Source: Glomus cerebriforme (Eukaryota; Glomeromycota; Glomeromycetes; Glomerales; Glomeraceae). Taken from it: DNA of 19,503 bases. The notes below the pieces were generated by a model. It was not told where the DNA came from, did not search any database, and saw nothing but the letters and a program-made list of their open reading frames with translations. The stretch lies in NCBI GenBank assembly GCA_003550305.1, contig QKYT01000507.1:68698-88200 (forward strand), in the 5' to 3' direction. The translations under genes were made by a program, and so were the position numbers. This document shows, piece by piece, positions 1 to 10,379 of this stretch (position 1 is its first letter; each line of letters begins with the position of its first letter).

Positions 1-6
1 TTGTGA

Positions 7-830
7 CCTTGTTTCCAAATCTTTAATACCTCAACTATGTGTTGTGGTAAAACCTCACAATAAATTTAATAGGGTCAATCATAAGGTCTTCTAACTCTGG
101 AGGAGGAGTTAGATATGTACCTTCCTTACTGATAAAGGTTTAAATTGGTCAAATAAGTTTTACTAATTATTGGTTGTATGTTATTGGACTGNTATTAGTG
201 CTTTATATTCTTTTGAAGCTTTATACTCATAGATTATTGTTACTCTATTTCTTAATTTAGGTATCTATGATGATCAGTAATACTTTGGAATTTACTGATT
301 CTTTATCTTTCTCCTTTTTACATAGAAAGGATTAAACTGCTTTAATAGCTCAATAATAGATATTACAGTATATTAAGATAAATTAATTTATTAATTATAA
401 GTATAAATACTGATCCATATAGCATACTGATATGATTAGTAAAATGATCAATAACCTGTGATTGAAATGACAAGTGTAGGTCTGCTTCTTGCCTTCTTCA
501 GGGTGGAAAACCTTGTAAGTTTATTTTAAATGTTTAATGCCTTAACTATGTATTGTATGGTAAAATCCCACAATAATTTTTACAGGTCATCATAAGGTCT
601 TCTAACTCTGGAGAAAGGATTAGATATGTATCTTTCTTATGATATAAAGGTTTAAATTAGTTGTACTGTATGTTATTGGACTGGTATCAGTGTTTTATAT
701 TCTTTTGAAATATACTAAACATTTTCTAAGAGCTTTTATACTCACAATATTCTATTTTTTAATTTAAGTACAGTATTTATGGTGATCTGTAATATCACTA
801 ATATGGTACTTTAGGATTTACCATAATATG
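7..830. repeat. Diverged direct duplication, two copies of a ~300-bp segment offset by ~490-510 bp
   Basis: Copy 1 (about 7-310) and copy 2 (about 511-830) share ordered blocks. ATAAGGTCTTCTAACTCTGG is at 81-100 and again from 592. TTATTGGACT is at 181 and 673, each followed by a TTTATATTCTTTTGAA block. Both copies end in a TATGRTGATC-type block. The offset drifts from about 511 to 492 because of indels. No long open frame covers either copy, so this is most likely non-coding repeat or decayed sequence. The single ambiguous base (192) lies in copy 1; copy 2 has G at the matching place. Confidence 0.75.
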
Positions 831-1078
831 TCAAAAAGTAACCATCAGTAATTTAAATGTATATATTTTAATTTTTTATTTATTTATTTAATACTTGTTC
901 ATTTTAATAAACAAACAATTTTTTTATTCATTTAAATTTTTTTATTTTTCAGTATTAAAAATTATTATTGGAATCTGTTAATTGAAACAAATATATATAA
1001 ATAATGTATAGAATAAATATTTACTGCTACTTTATAAAATAAACTAACCTGAAACAATATATATAAAGTCGGGCAAAA

Positions 1079-1262
1079 TTAATTTTTAGATTCTCATGAC
1101 CCGGCCGGCAGGCCGGGTCAGATTTACAAAAATTCTTTAGCAGAAAGATATTTATGTAATACAAAATACATACAGTATAAAAAAAATTTATATATGAAAA
1201 AGTAAAAACCGGGTGACCGTACCAATTTCAAAATTTTTAGGGCACGAGAATCTAAAAATTAA
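1079..1262. repeat. Inverted repeat with 17-bp perfect arms
   Basis: TTAATTTTTAGATTCTC at 1079-1095 is the exact reverse complement of 1246-1262, with a ~150-bp spacer; the match continues imperfectly inward on both sides. It could be the termini of a short non-autonomous element, or a fold-back. I could not define target-site duplications. A 63-codon frame (1213-1404) runs through the right arm and is treated as unsupported. Confidence 0.55.
1097..1120. repeat. GC-rich perfect hairpin inside an AT-rich region
   Basis: The arms TGACCCGGCC (1097-1106) and GGCCGGGTCA (1111-1120) are perfectly complementary around the loop GGCA. The hairpin lies just inside the left arm of the 1079-1262 inverted repeat. 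Its GC content stands out sharply from the flanks. The GGCCGGCA core recurs at 17068-17075. Confidence 0.7.
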
Positions 1263-1404
1263 CTTAAGGAAAAACTCTTTTGCTAAAATGGTAAAACCAT
1301 ATGATCTCAAAAAGGAGTTTATGGTTTATAAAATTTCATTAAGGGATAAGAAATCTTTAATAGGTCCGTTGAGACATGACAACGCTTTACCATCCAGTTT
1401 ATAA

Positions 1405-3310
1405 CTAGTAAATACAGTAAATATTAATATCATGCAAGTATTTATTAATAAATAAAATCAAAACATTATAAATAAAAGTGTGTTAAACATAGTATAAAGT
1501 CACCCTTCCCACTGGGTATTTAAATCCACTTTGCTCAATGAATAAATAATCGGGTATGCTACTTTGATCTATTTTTAAAACATCCCGTATATGTAATCAT
1601 CAATGCGTCTGGTTCAACAATTTCAGATGCTATTGTTTTTATTTTTTTATGTTTTTATGAATTATTGTTTTGTTGCCTTGCCAGCAATATGAACAATAAT
1701 TAATTAACCTATAATCACTGGATTTGGTAAAAAGACAATGAAGTATTTGTGATTAGGAATTTGCCATCACATTGTTTATATCCATTGAGTTGATCTTGAC
1801 GTTTATAAGGAGTTGATGTTACGAGTGATACGAAAGCAAGAAAATACTAAGTAGATTCATTTTATGATCAAAATTGTTTTGTATTAAAATTTATAAGAAT
1901 AAAATTTTTTTTTAGACAGAATGACCGAAATGATGCTGTTTTTATATGTTTCTGTATCGAATTTTGAGATCAAATGACAAGACATCAAAAAAGTTAAAAT
2001 TCTCACGATTTTTTCGTTTTATTACTTTTTTGAATCAACAATAAGAATTTAGCCAAATAATTATTTTATCGGAAGAAACTATAGTAGTAAAACTTTGGGC
2101 TGTACTAAACTTTTTTGGTTAATGAAAGCATGCATGATTACATGTGCTTTAATTTATTTCACACGAGAAAAATGTAGATATATTTAATTCTTTTTTTTTT
2201 CTTTTATAAAACAATTGAAACGTCTATTTTATTTAATTTTCTTTTTGTTTGCTTGAAAATAATTTTTTCTTGAACGAAAAAAAATGCCAAGAAAATCACA
2301 TACCATATACAGAAAAAAGACAATAGTATTTATTTGCATCATCAATATTTGTTCGGCCAATTAAATTTCGAATTTTTCCTGGTATGACGTAATTAACTTC
2401 TAAAAAAGTAATCATTAGACAAGAGTTACTTCTAAATTAGTACTAAAAGTGTACTAAATTTTATGTTGTGGGTTTTTATTTATGGCGTTAAGTCGTATCA
2501 TATACATAAGAAGATTTCCGTTTCCACATAAAATAAAATTAGAAAATAATTTTTTATAGGCCTCATTTTTTTACAGTATTTCTAAATTTAATGAATTTTG
2601 GCGCATAATTTCGTTGACCAGTAGAAAAAAAAACATTTTTATTGTATTTATTGTATTCATCTGGCTTCACGACAGCATTTATATATAGCTATAACAGAAA
2701 GATACTGTTTTTATTATAGTACTATTTTAGTTAACCAATGTTTTGTTCGACTTTGAGTTAGGAAAATGATCATTCGATTTTGTGATTTTGTACAGAAGTT
2801 AAACAGTTAACAGAAATCATTATTCTTATCATTGTCATAATAAAGTCTTTAAACTGTGTCACGAATATTCCACAATTTATCAGGTTATACATATTAAACC
2901 GTTCAACTGTAAGACCACATGAATTTCGACTGTATTTTAACGAACATTGAAATATATACCTTATGTTAAAATTTTGTTTTAAGATATCACGAATAAATTT
3001 TCTAAAACTACATTAAAATTGTGCTGGTACTTGTATAATACTATTCATAAAATGTAAATTCAAAAAATTTACATCATGAAATGAGTGCGTGAAGTCAATT
3101 GTATAGTATATGGCGCGCGTGAAATTTTCCATACATCGTGATGGTTATTTTTCGGACGGTATCGACTTGCCGGATATAAATTAGTCAGGAAATGAACATA
3201 AAGGATTATATAGTCATGTTATCTGTTATGCATATTTTTATATTTTTAAATTAAGAAAATATTATATATAAGCCTTCAAACTTATCTTTGATCACAAATA
3301 TATATATATA
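1405..3310. other. Gene-free AT-rich stretch
   Basis: I find no credible coding region, RNA gene or well-bounded repeat here. It consists of AT-rich sequence with many homopolymer runs. Short GC-richer patches (about 1500-1560 and 3105-3180) break it up but show no open frame. It contains one TACAGTA motif (2572-2578). Confidence 0.5.
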
Positions 3311-3387
3311 TTTATTTATTTATTTAAATGTACTGTATATGCATGCAATAAATGACAGCTGTCACGCATCACGAATAATACCAAATA
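3311..3387 (-). repeat. Palindrome-containing block 3' of the first HMG-box gene (copy A)
   Basis: The block holds the perfect 12-bp palindrome TGACAGCTGTCA (3353-3364), then, read on the minus strand, TTATTGCAT, TACAGTA and a TAAATAAATAAA run. The same parts occur in the same order and gene-relative orientation at 13561-13631, downstream of the second HMG-box gene. The palindrome starts about 290 bp past the stop codon of the minus-strand gene. It may be a conserved 3' regulatory element, a remnant of an inverted duplication, or a dispersed repeat. Confidence 0.7.
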
Positions 3388-3652
3388 AATGATATAAACG
3401 AAATATCGAAATTTAAATTCTAGTAACTTATTTTTGGAATTTATGAAAGGAATTTATCATACGAAACTAAATATAAATTTGCTTACTCGTAATTATTGTT
3501 AACATAAAACAAATAATAGTGAACGACTAAATTTATATATCTTAATTTGCATATAACTTAATTTTTTCTCGAAAAAAAAAAAAAATAAAATGAAGATCGG
3601 GAGAGTAAAGAAATCTTATGTAAATATATTTTTTATCATTAAATATAAAAAA

Positions 3653-4090
3653 TTAATGATAAAATTCGAAATCACGAACGTCTTTTTCGAAGACTTTCTT
3701 AATGAATTCCTCTTGGTCAATTATGAAATATGTATTTGGTTTTTTTTTATTACCGATATGTTGTCGTCTTGGGTTTGCTTCATACGGCTTAAATTTGATA
3801 TCTTTGGCGACATTATTGACCATAGTGGCATAATAGTTGAAGAATTCCCGGAATTCTTCATCGGCATTCTGCCACGCTTCACCTGCTTTTCTAGAACAAT
3901 ACACAGTGCCTGTGCCAAAGAGCACTTTCTGTAATATTAATCGATAAATTATAAAAGCATTGACACTTGATTTAAGGTGCGTAAACGAATCCACGGGGAG
4001 TATGTCGAAATTATACAACCCGAATTGCGCAATGGAAAAGACGAATTTTCCGTTTATAAAATCAACCGAAGGTTTTAGTGGGCATGTCAT
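3653..4090 (-). CDS. MATA_HMG-type HMG-box protein (paralogue 1)
   Basis: This 145-residue protein has one HMG box at about residues 41-105. The first helix carries the signature NAFIIYR (44-50). SRKAGEAW (67-73) follows, then a helix rich in F, Y and N, and the closing basic PRR (107-109). Fungal MATA_HMG boxes usually read PxNxFILYR; here the proline is missing. A lysine patch (GNKKKP) after the box could be a nuclear localisation signal. HMG boxes bind and bend DNA in the nucleus, and in fungi this subclass includes mating-type regulators. In Rhizophagus the family is strongly expanded, so a mating role is not implied. The ATG is supported by the TATA-like element about 58 bp upstream and by N-terminal similarity to the gene at 12673-13143 (shared NG...I...YG/FG pattern before the box). 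It is intronless as read. The target and partner are unknown. Confidence 0.85.
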   Translation of the reverse strand: MTCPLKPSVDFINGKFVFSIAQFGLYNFDILPVDSFTHLKSSVNAFIIYRLILQKVLFGTGTVYCSRKAGEAWQNADEEFREFFNYYATMVNNVAKDIKFKPYEANPRRQHIGNKKKPNTYFIIDQEEFIKKVFEKDVRDFEFYH

Positions 4091-4148
4091 TATTAATATT
4101 GTAAACGAACGTAATGCGATAAAATTTTCGATAGAAATTTTTGCTTCC

Positions 4149-4163
4149 TTTTATAAGATTTTG
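4149..4163 (-). promoter_or_regulatory. TATA-like element of HMG-box gene 1
   Basis: Read on the minus strand this is CAAAATCTTATAAAA, with TATAAAA ending about 58 bp before the ATG at 4090. A nearly identical element (CAAAAATCTTATAAAA) lies about 63 bp before the ATG of the HMG gene at 12673. Conservation between diverged paralogues supports a core promoter role. Confidence 0.65.
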
Positions 4164-5904
4164 ATGTTTATATCAAATTAGTTATTAATTCAAAAATATT
4201 AAATTGTCCGAAACATTTTCTTGATAATAAAGTCAATAATATAAATTTAAAACGATGACATTATTATGCATGATCTGTTTTTTTTTTACCCCATAATTTA
4301 TTGTTGTAAATAATGTTTATCGCCAATGAATAAATAAAATATTTATCGTGTATATGCTTTGATTCGTTATCCGCAAAGAGAAATCCATTCATTCATTCGA
4401 CTTTAGTGATATTAACATTCACATAATAACCTGGAGAAAGTAATTGAGCTTAAATTGGAATTATTTGTTGCAGACAAATATTTCAGATCTTAGAATTTAA
4501 AATAAAATTTTGATAAATAAATTAGTGATAAATTTTTAGATAAAACGCGTCTAATCTGATTTGTTAATTTAATAATTCATTTTATGGCGGATTAGAAGTA
4601 TTTTAACGTCATACTGCATTTAAACAATCAAAAAATATTGTTTTAATCATCAACTTTGGATATATACAAAAAAATAAATAAATAAATAAATAAATGTAAT
4701 AGGACGAAGACTCCATTAGAAAATTAAGTCAATAAAGGAGCTGATTAGGCGTATATATGATTAAAAAAAGGTATAATTCACTTTTTGGAGAGAGAAAACT
4801 ATTAGAATAAAAGAAAACAAGAACGTTCCATGCACGCTTTAATCATTTAGATTAGAGAAAAAAATAAAAGAATTCTAGTTACAAAATAATTTATTGGCTT
4901 GCGAATTAAAATAATTTATTATTATTGATTTTTTTTTATTTATGTCAATTAAATTCTAGAATTATGCAGAAAAATTTTCTATTGATTATATAAGGAAATT
5001 ACTACGCGACGCGCCGTATTTAACTTATTTATACAAAAATCGTTTATCTTTACTTTATTTTAAAGTGGTTACGAAATCTAAATGTGATTATGGAATAGAT
5101 AATGATTTTAAATGTAATTTGGTTATATTGCTTAGTTTGTGCAACAACTTACATAATGTTAATTTATTAGAATAGTACTTTTATCATTGGCCGTTTTCCG
5201 TTTATTAAATATATCGGTAGCATGACGAAATATCTTTTTTGTCCAACAGAAAATACATCATGAGTACAAAGAGTACAAAGTCAAAAGTTATTATACATTT
5301 CTTAAAAACTAAAATAGAAGGAATAAAAGTAGATACAAACAAAATCAAATGACAAGTTGATCATAAAGAAATTTGGTTATATCATCACCTTTAAAATAAT
5401 TTCTCAGATGACCTATGCATGCATATTTGATTTAGAAATTGATCTTCGTTGAGGTAAATTTTTAAAAACTTCAAGAATATTTTATCGACATTCTCGTTAC
5501 TTTTTCATTATTGTAACTATTGCATAACCACAATAACAAATATGAAAATGATTTTATTGATGATGATTAATCAGCCGATCAGTATTTGAAGTGGAGACGA
5601 TTGTATAATGTTGTAACACATAATGTTATAACACTTATATGACCCGAGTGACGAAACCGAAACCTAAAACTTCCGAAATTTAGTTTAGCCACGTCCGAAA
5701 CCTCCAAAATTTCCGTGCCTCTGAAACTAAAAAGGCCATAGAATTGTAATTAGAATATTACGATTTATTTAAAATAGACCGTTGTACTATAGTGTTGCAT
5801 GGTAAATAATCATATACTTATATTAATTTTTCAGCTAAGTTTTTACTAATTTTTGACGAATTATTAACAAATATAACAAATGAACAAATAAAAAAGTTTG
5901 TATT
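4164..5904. other. Gene-free AT-rich stretch with small repeats
   Basis: No coding region is supported. Visible structure: an (AATA)n microsatellite at about 4669-4695; a 15-bp tandem pair with one mismatch, ATAATGTTGTAACAC / ATAATGTTATAACAC, at 5605-5634; and a degenerate CCGAAAC-type cluster at about 5650-5735 (CGAAACCGAAACC, CCGAAATTT, CCGAAACC), which is GC-richer than its surroundings and resembles repeat debris. Confidence 0.5.
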
Positions 5905-5918
5905 TTGCGTTATGTGAC

Positions 5919-6322
5919 ACCCCCATAAGATTTGTCACGCAATCACGTGATTTTATAAAACATCCTAAGTTTGTGAAAAAACTTAAAAGTATAAAACTTT
6001 TTAAATATACTTTATACGTATTTTCGTCCGCTCTACAAGTTTACTTAGGGAATAATTGAAGGTTATGAATACCATTTTTGACTTTATATATAGATTTTTA
6101 AATATTATTGATTTTATCAAAAAAAAAAAAAAACATTCATACCTCTTTTTACTCCTCAAGTAAACTTGTAGAGCAAGCAAAAATACACATAATATTCAAT
6201 TTTAAGAGAAATATAAAGTTTGTACTAGGTTTTATTTAAAAAAAAAAAAGAAAAAATTTGATTTTTCCGTCATTCAATTTTTGGAAATAAACGTGATAAT
6301 ATGAATTTCGTGACGGCAAGGT
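5919..6322. mobile_element. Candidate MITE (long inverted repeat, 11-bp flanking direct repeats)
   Basis: CGTTATGTGAC occurs at 5908-5918 and 6323-6333, directly repeated on either side of this segment. The ends read ACCCCC... and, on the other strand, ACCTTG..., and both carry GTCACG then ATCACG further in. The core holds a strong inverted repeat: GCTCTACAAGTTTACTT (6030-6046) is perfectly complementary to 6158-6174, with imperfect pairing extending over about 6015-6075 and 6135-6195. There is no coding capacity. A 9-11-bp target-site duplication fits Mutator-like elements, but the terminal repeats are weak, so the superfamily is uncertain. The two halves also contain long A/T runs. Confidence 0.5.
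5941..5952. repeat. 12-bp perfect palindrome AATCACGTGATT
   Basis: A perfect palindrome with a central CACGTG (E-box-like) core, near the left end of the candidate MITE. It may belong to that element's subterminal structure; a regulatory role is not shown. Confidence 0.5.
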
Positions 6323-6472
6323 CGTTATGTGACTCATCATGCTTGTACCATTATTAATTTCGACTAATTTTTGCATTTTTTAACTTGTATCTCTAATTAT
6401 ATTATTATCCTAATTTCTATAATCCTTTAAAATACTTCCTTTAAACTCTCTCTTAACTTCCTTATAATATAT

Positions 6473-6643
6473 ATGAGGTCTTCCTCGGAAAAACTGGTTG
6501 ATTTTCTTATACTCTATTTAATTATAAGCTCTCATGGTACCAACATCTATACAGAAAGATATGGCCGATATGCCAAAATTTGCAAAAAGTGGAGTTTCAA
6601 AGAATTTCAAGTTATTTTCATGGATATGAGCAAATCTTTATGA
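6473..6643 (+). CDS. Small unrecognised ORF, possible gene or transposon remnant
   Basis: A 56-codon frame starts at ATG 6473 and ends at TGA 6641-6643. I do not recognise the product. The N-terminal half is hydrophobic (KLVDFLILYLII, about residues 7-18). The second half looks protein-like and basic/aromatic (ERYGRYAKICKKWSFKEF, about 28-45), which is unusual for random AT-rich sequence. A 34-codon frame follows at 6660-6764 in another frame, and further short coding-like patches lie near 6960-7045. This pattern suggests the decayed coding part of a larger gene or transposable element rather than a working gene. It could also be a chance frame. Confidence 0.25.
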   Translation: MRSSSEKLVDFLILYLIISSHGTNIYTERYGRYAKICKKWSFKEFQVIFMDMSKSL

Positions 6644-7832
6644 CTCAGTCAGTAAACAGATGATGAAAAAGGCGTTAAGAAGAATAAAATACCAATACTA
6701 TAACATAATAATGAATAACAATATTATTGAAGAATTTACAGTAATAGGAGATTGGTTGGACTAAGAAAAGTTTACCCTTTATTTCTTCACCATTGGCTAC
6801 TTCTCCTTTACCAATTATTCCTTCATCATCCAACTATTTCTTTACCATTGGCTATTACTCTTTTAACAACCAACACTGAAAATTTTTTTGAAAAAAAAAT
6901 AGGACTGGATTATAAATGAAAATTATCAAACAAATAGGCATAGCAAAAGAATAAACCAACATATGGAGAAACAATAAACCATACTGTTTTCGTGATGATA
7001 CAAACATAAAAGGAAATTCAAAACAGAAAACTTTACAACTTTAGAGTATGTATCAAAGTCTTTTTAAATGTTCTGAAATAAAAATAAATCAAAAAATATA
7101 GGTACTGTATATTACGAAAACTATGAGATGGGAAAAAATTGATAGATAAACAAATACCTAGCCACAAATATAGAAGACTATCAAATAGATAGAATGGGAT
7201 AAATGTATAACAACAAAAGTCAGAATTGAATAATTAAAAAATAGATATAATTTTAATTATTCTAAATCCAATTTTTACAATTTTCAAAAAAAAAAAAATT
7301 TTTTTTTTTAAATATAATTTTTTTTTTATAATTTATGTAATTTTTATCAAACTTATTACTTCATAAAAATTATTCAAAATATTAAATTAATGAAACAAGT
7401 AAAATAGAATAAATAAAACTAACAATATTGTATATTTTAAATATATTAAATTGATTTTATATTGAATTTGAAAAAATAATTGGTAAAAATTTTATCATTC
7501 TGCAAGTGATATCGCAAGATTAGATATATAGAAATTGATAATAAATTTCGAAGAGATATCTTAAAGTGATATATGTATATGTACTGTATGTTAACGTTTT
7601 TAAATTAATCCGATGGCGATACTTTACGTCACTTAAACATGTGATTGATGACAAAATAAATAAGGAACACTATTTGATAAATTATTGTTAACGCCATTTT
7701 TGAAAGTTACACAAAATTGTGTGGCGTGTATTTAATCAGAGGATTTACCGTAGATTTTATCAAAAAAGGAAAGGCCTACAAAAATCACACCATACGTATG
7801 AAAGATATGCCATATGAAAGAATTTTACCGGT
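6644..7832. other. Decayed coding-like debris, then AT-rich sequence upstream of the kinase gene
   Basis: At 6780-6865 a ~55-bp direct repeat carries ACCATTGGCTA...CTC.TTT twice (CATTGGCT at 6791 and 6846). Because 55 is not a multiple of three, a coding repeat is unlikely. From about 7200 to 7500 the sequence is almost purely A/T with poly-A/T runs. TACTGTA/TACAGTA motifs occur at 6737, 7103 and 7582. I see no gene I can support. Confidence 0.4.
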
Positions 7833-7840
7833 ATATAAAA
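7833..7840 (+). promoter_or_regulatory. TATA box of the kinase gene
   Basis: ATATAAAA within GGTATATAAAATGG lies about 108 bp upstream of the kinase ATG at 7948 and is the best TATA match in the 5' flank. It is inferred from sequence and position only. Confidence 0.5.
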
Positions 7841-7947
7841 TGGAAAAAAATCTTGTCATTTCACATTTTTAATTTTTTAACATTAAAATTTTCCAATAAC
7901 ACCAGAATCATTGTATTACCTATCAAATATCCTAACTTTATAGCGTT

Positions 7948-9506
7948 ATGGAGCAAAATTACCTCAGTGACGATATAATTGAACAAATAAAAGATTTTAA
8001 TCATCATGGGTTAACTGAAAAACAAAATTTCTTAGTTGATAAACTAATATTAAATGAAGAATTAAAAGAACGTTATAAAAAGTATGGTTTATGTAGAGAA
8101 TGCAAGCAACTTAAAACTGATTATTCTTGGTGTCAACCATGTAATGCAAAACATTTTCAACAAAATTTCGATAATTGGACAAGTGGAAACTCTGATATTG
8201 ATAAACTAATCCGAGAATCTCAGCTTCATGCAAAAAATGCAAATGAAAAATTAGAATGGATTGATTATGATAAATTTGAAAATGTTGAGTATATTACAAA
8301 GGGAGGTTTTGGGAAAATATATAAAGCAATCTGGAGGGAAGGATATATAACTGATTGGGATATTGAAATTAATAAATGGGCTAGAAATAAATATTATAAT
8401 AAGACATATGCTTTAAAAAGTTTAAATAATTCAAAAGATATAACCCCGGAATTTTTAAATGAGGTAATGTTTTTTAATGCGTAATTTTAATTATAAATAT
8501 TTAATATGACAACTAATTTTTATTTATTATTAGATTAAATTACACTTAAAAATGAATAACTCGGGACAGATTATTAAACTTTTTGGCATTACTAAAGATC
8601 CTAAATCAAGTGATTTTATGATGGTAATGAAATATGCAAATAATGGTAATTTAAGACAAGCATTAAATAGAGATTTTAATTCGATGAGCTGGTGGAAGAA
8701 ATTTTACATTCTAAGTTATATTGCACGTGGTCTTTGTGATATTCATAAAGAGGGATTGACTCATCAGGATCTTCATAGTGGTAATATATTAATTACTGGT
8801 GGTGTTTACTATAGTATTGCTGATTTAGGATTAAGTAAACCAGCGAATGAAAAAAACAATAAAAAGGTATATGGAGTATTGCCATATGTAGCTCCTGAAG
8901 TTCTAAGAGGAAAAAAATATACACAGGAAAGTGATATTTATAGCTTTGGAATTATTATGTATGAAGTATTTAATGGATTACCTCCTTATCATGATATGTC
9001 TCATGATGAATTTTTAGCAATAAAAATCTGCCAGGGACTTAGACCAAAATTTAATATTAAAGTCCCTCAATTAATTGATGATTTATTTAAACGTTGTGTA
9101 GATGCAGATCCGTCAAAAAGACCAACTGCCAAATATTTATATGAAATATTTGATCAATGGTTTTTTGATTTAGATTTAAATAAAAAGGATATTGAAATTT
9201 ATAAACAAATTAAAGAAGCAGACAAATTTAATAAGAAACAATCATATTTTACAAAATCATCAATTTATTCAGTTAATACTAAACTTACATATACTACACA
9301 TCCTCAAGCTATTTATACAAGTAGATTATTGAATTTTAATAATTTACCTGAACCAAAAAATGCAGAATATCCAGGTAATTAAAATTATTTTTACATAAAC
9401 TTGTCTTTATTTTAAAATAATGTAATATTTATTAATCTTTTATTTTATAGAATCTATAGAACCTATTGATTTTACTAAAAATGATATTTATACTCAAGGC
9501 AAATAA
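7948..9506 (+). CDS. Tyrosine-kinase-like (TKL-type) protein kinase, three exons
   Basis: Joining exons 7948-8463, 8534-9374 and 9451-9506 gives about 470 residues. Intron 1 is GTAATG...TATTAG (70 bp); intron 2 is GTAATT...TTATAG (76 bp, phase 1). Unspliced, the frame would stop at 8482. Splicing restores LNE-IKLHLKMNNSGQ, the usual kinase sequence here. Residues 49-65 hold paired cysteines, C49/C52 and C62/C65, a zinc-ribbon-like element common in front of Rhizophagus kinases. The kinase domain (about 114-383) has the glycine loop KGGFG (118-122), catalytic Lys157 (ALK), HQD at 249-251 with the later Asn256, DLG at 269-271 in place of DFG, APE at 292-294 and R368. All catalytic residues are present, so activity is plausible. 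It should phosphorylate Ser/Thr or Tyr on unknown substrates, and no transmembrane segment is visible. The tail (about 390-470) is the variable tail typical of the family. A broken relative lies tail to tail at 10380-10753. Confidence 0.92.
8464..8533 (+). other. Intron 1 of the kinase gene
   Basis: Donor GTAATG directly follows GAG; acceptor ATTATTAG precedes ATTAAATTACAC. Phase 0. Removing it joins two segments of one kinase domain and skips in-frame stops. A TTAATATGACAAC-like stretch upstream of the acceptor could contain the branch point. Confidence 0.85.
9375..9450 (+). other. Intron 2 of the kinase gene
   Basis: Donor GTAATT and acceptor TTTTATAG, phase 1. The same junction context (CAG|GTAATT ... 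TTTATAG|AATCTATA) is preserved in the kinase pseudogene on the other strand at 10380-10753, which supports the call. Exon 3 adds 18 codons (counting the split one) before TAA. If the intron were retained, the protein would end two codons past the donor. Confidence 0.75.
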
Positions 9507-10379
9507 TGAAGTTTAGGTTTATCTTACTAAAATTAATAACAACAGTTAAATTATAGTTATACTATTTCAAATTCGCAACTTTTTTCAATTACACTCATAG
9601 TGTATCTTATAAATAGTGAAACAAAAAATCAAATTTTATTTGCTGTGTTGCTCATTTTTATTTTTTTTTTTTTACATCATTTAAAAATTATTTATAAATA
9701 TTATCATTTTGCTAAATATATACAAATAATTATATAAAATATTAATATTTTATTATTAATAATTGTCCTCTCATTACTTCTCATAACCCAATTTTAAATG
9801 TAAATTGTTATCTCATGACCCACCCATATCAAATTTGATTGAATAAAGTTCAGTAAGAAACTTTACAAATTCCCAATTATAATCTATGCATATTTATCTA
9901 TAGTTGCAAAGATATCTGGAATGTAATTATTATTCTTTTATAGTTTAAAATTACTTTGAACAGAAGGACAAAAATGCAAATTGATAAATCCGAATGTGTC
10001 TCATCATTTCAATAAAAATTTCCATGGTAAATGCATTTTCTTGGTTTAGGCAAGATATTGCTCGAGCGACCTTATAAAAAAGTATTTTATCTTTTGTTCA
10101 TTCAAATCAAAAGTTTAATGAATTTTGAAATATAAGTATATGGAACATCATGAAAATAAGCAATATTGATAATATAATATGTCATAAAATTTTATTTAAA
10201 TAATATATCCCATATATAATAATATTTCTGATATAAAGAAGTAACAATAAAAAATAGTATTTATTTACGGAATACTTGTCAAATATTACTTTCATCTATT
10301 AATACAAATAATAAATGAATTATTAATATAATACACAAAAACATTGCATATACAGTAAAGACCAAATAAAGTAATAATT
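9507..10379. other. Convergent intergenic region between the kinase gene and the kinase pseudogene
   Basis: AT-rich sequence with no supported gene. It must contain the 3' UTR and polyadenylation signal of the kinase, but the many AATAAA-like strings make a specific choice unsafe. A poly-T run lies at about 9660-9673. A TACAGTA motif is at 10351-10357. Confidence 0.5.

Noticed and set aside
1213..1404. 63-codon plus-strand frame
   Set aside because: It runs through the right arm of an inverted repeat and shows no domain, promoter or splice context. Its somewhat complex composition is not enough to call a gene.
3590..4181. Plus-strand frames over the first HMG-box gene (3590-3934, 3960-4181) and a second minus-strand frame (3721-3918)
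   Set aside because: They are antisense or out-of-frame shadows of the HMG-box gene, which has a recognisable domain and a paralogue.
6780..6865. Peptide repeat (ANGEEI / ANGKEI) on the minus strand
   Set aside because: The DNA repeat has a 55-bp period, so the two peptide copies lie in different frames and stops intervene.
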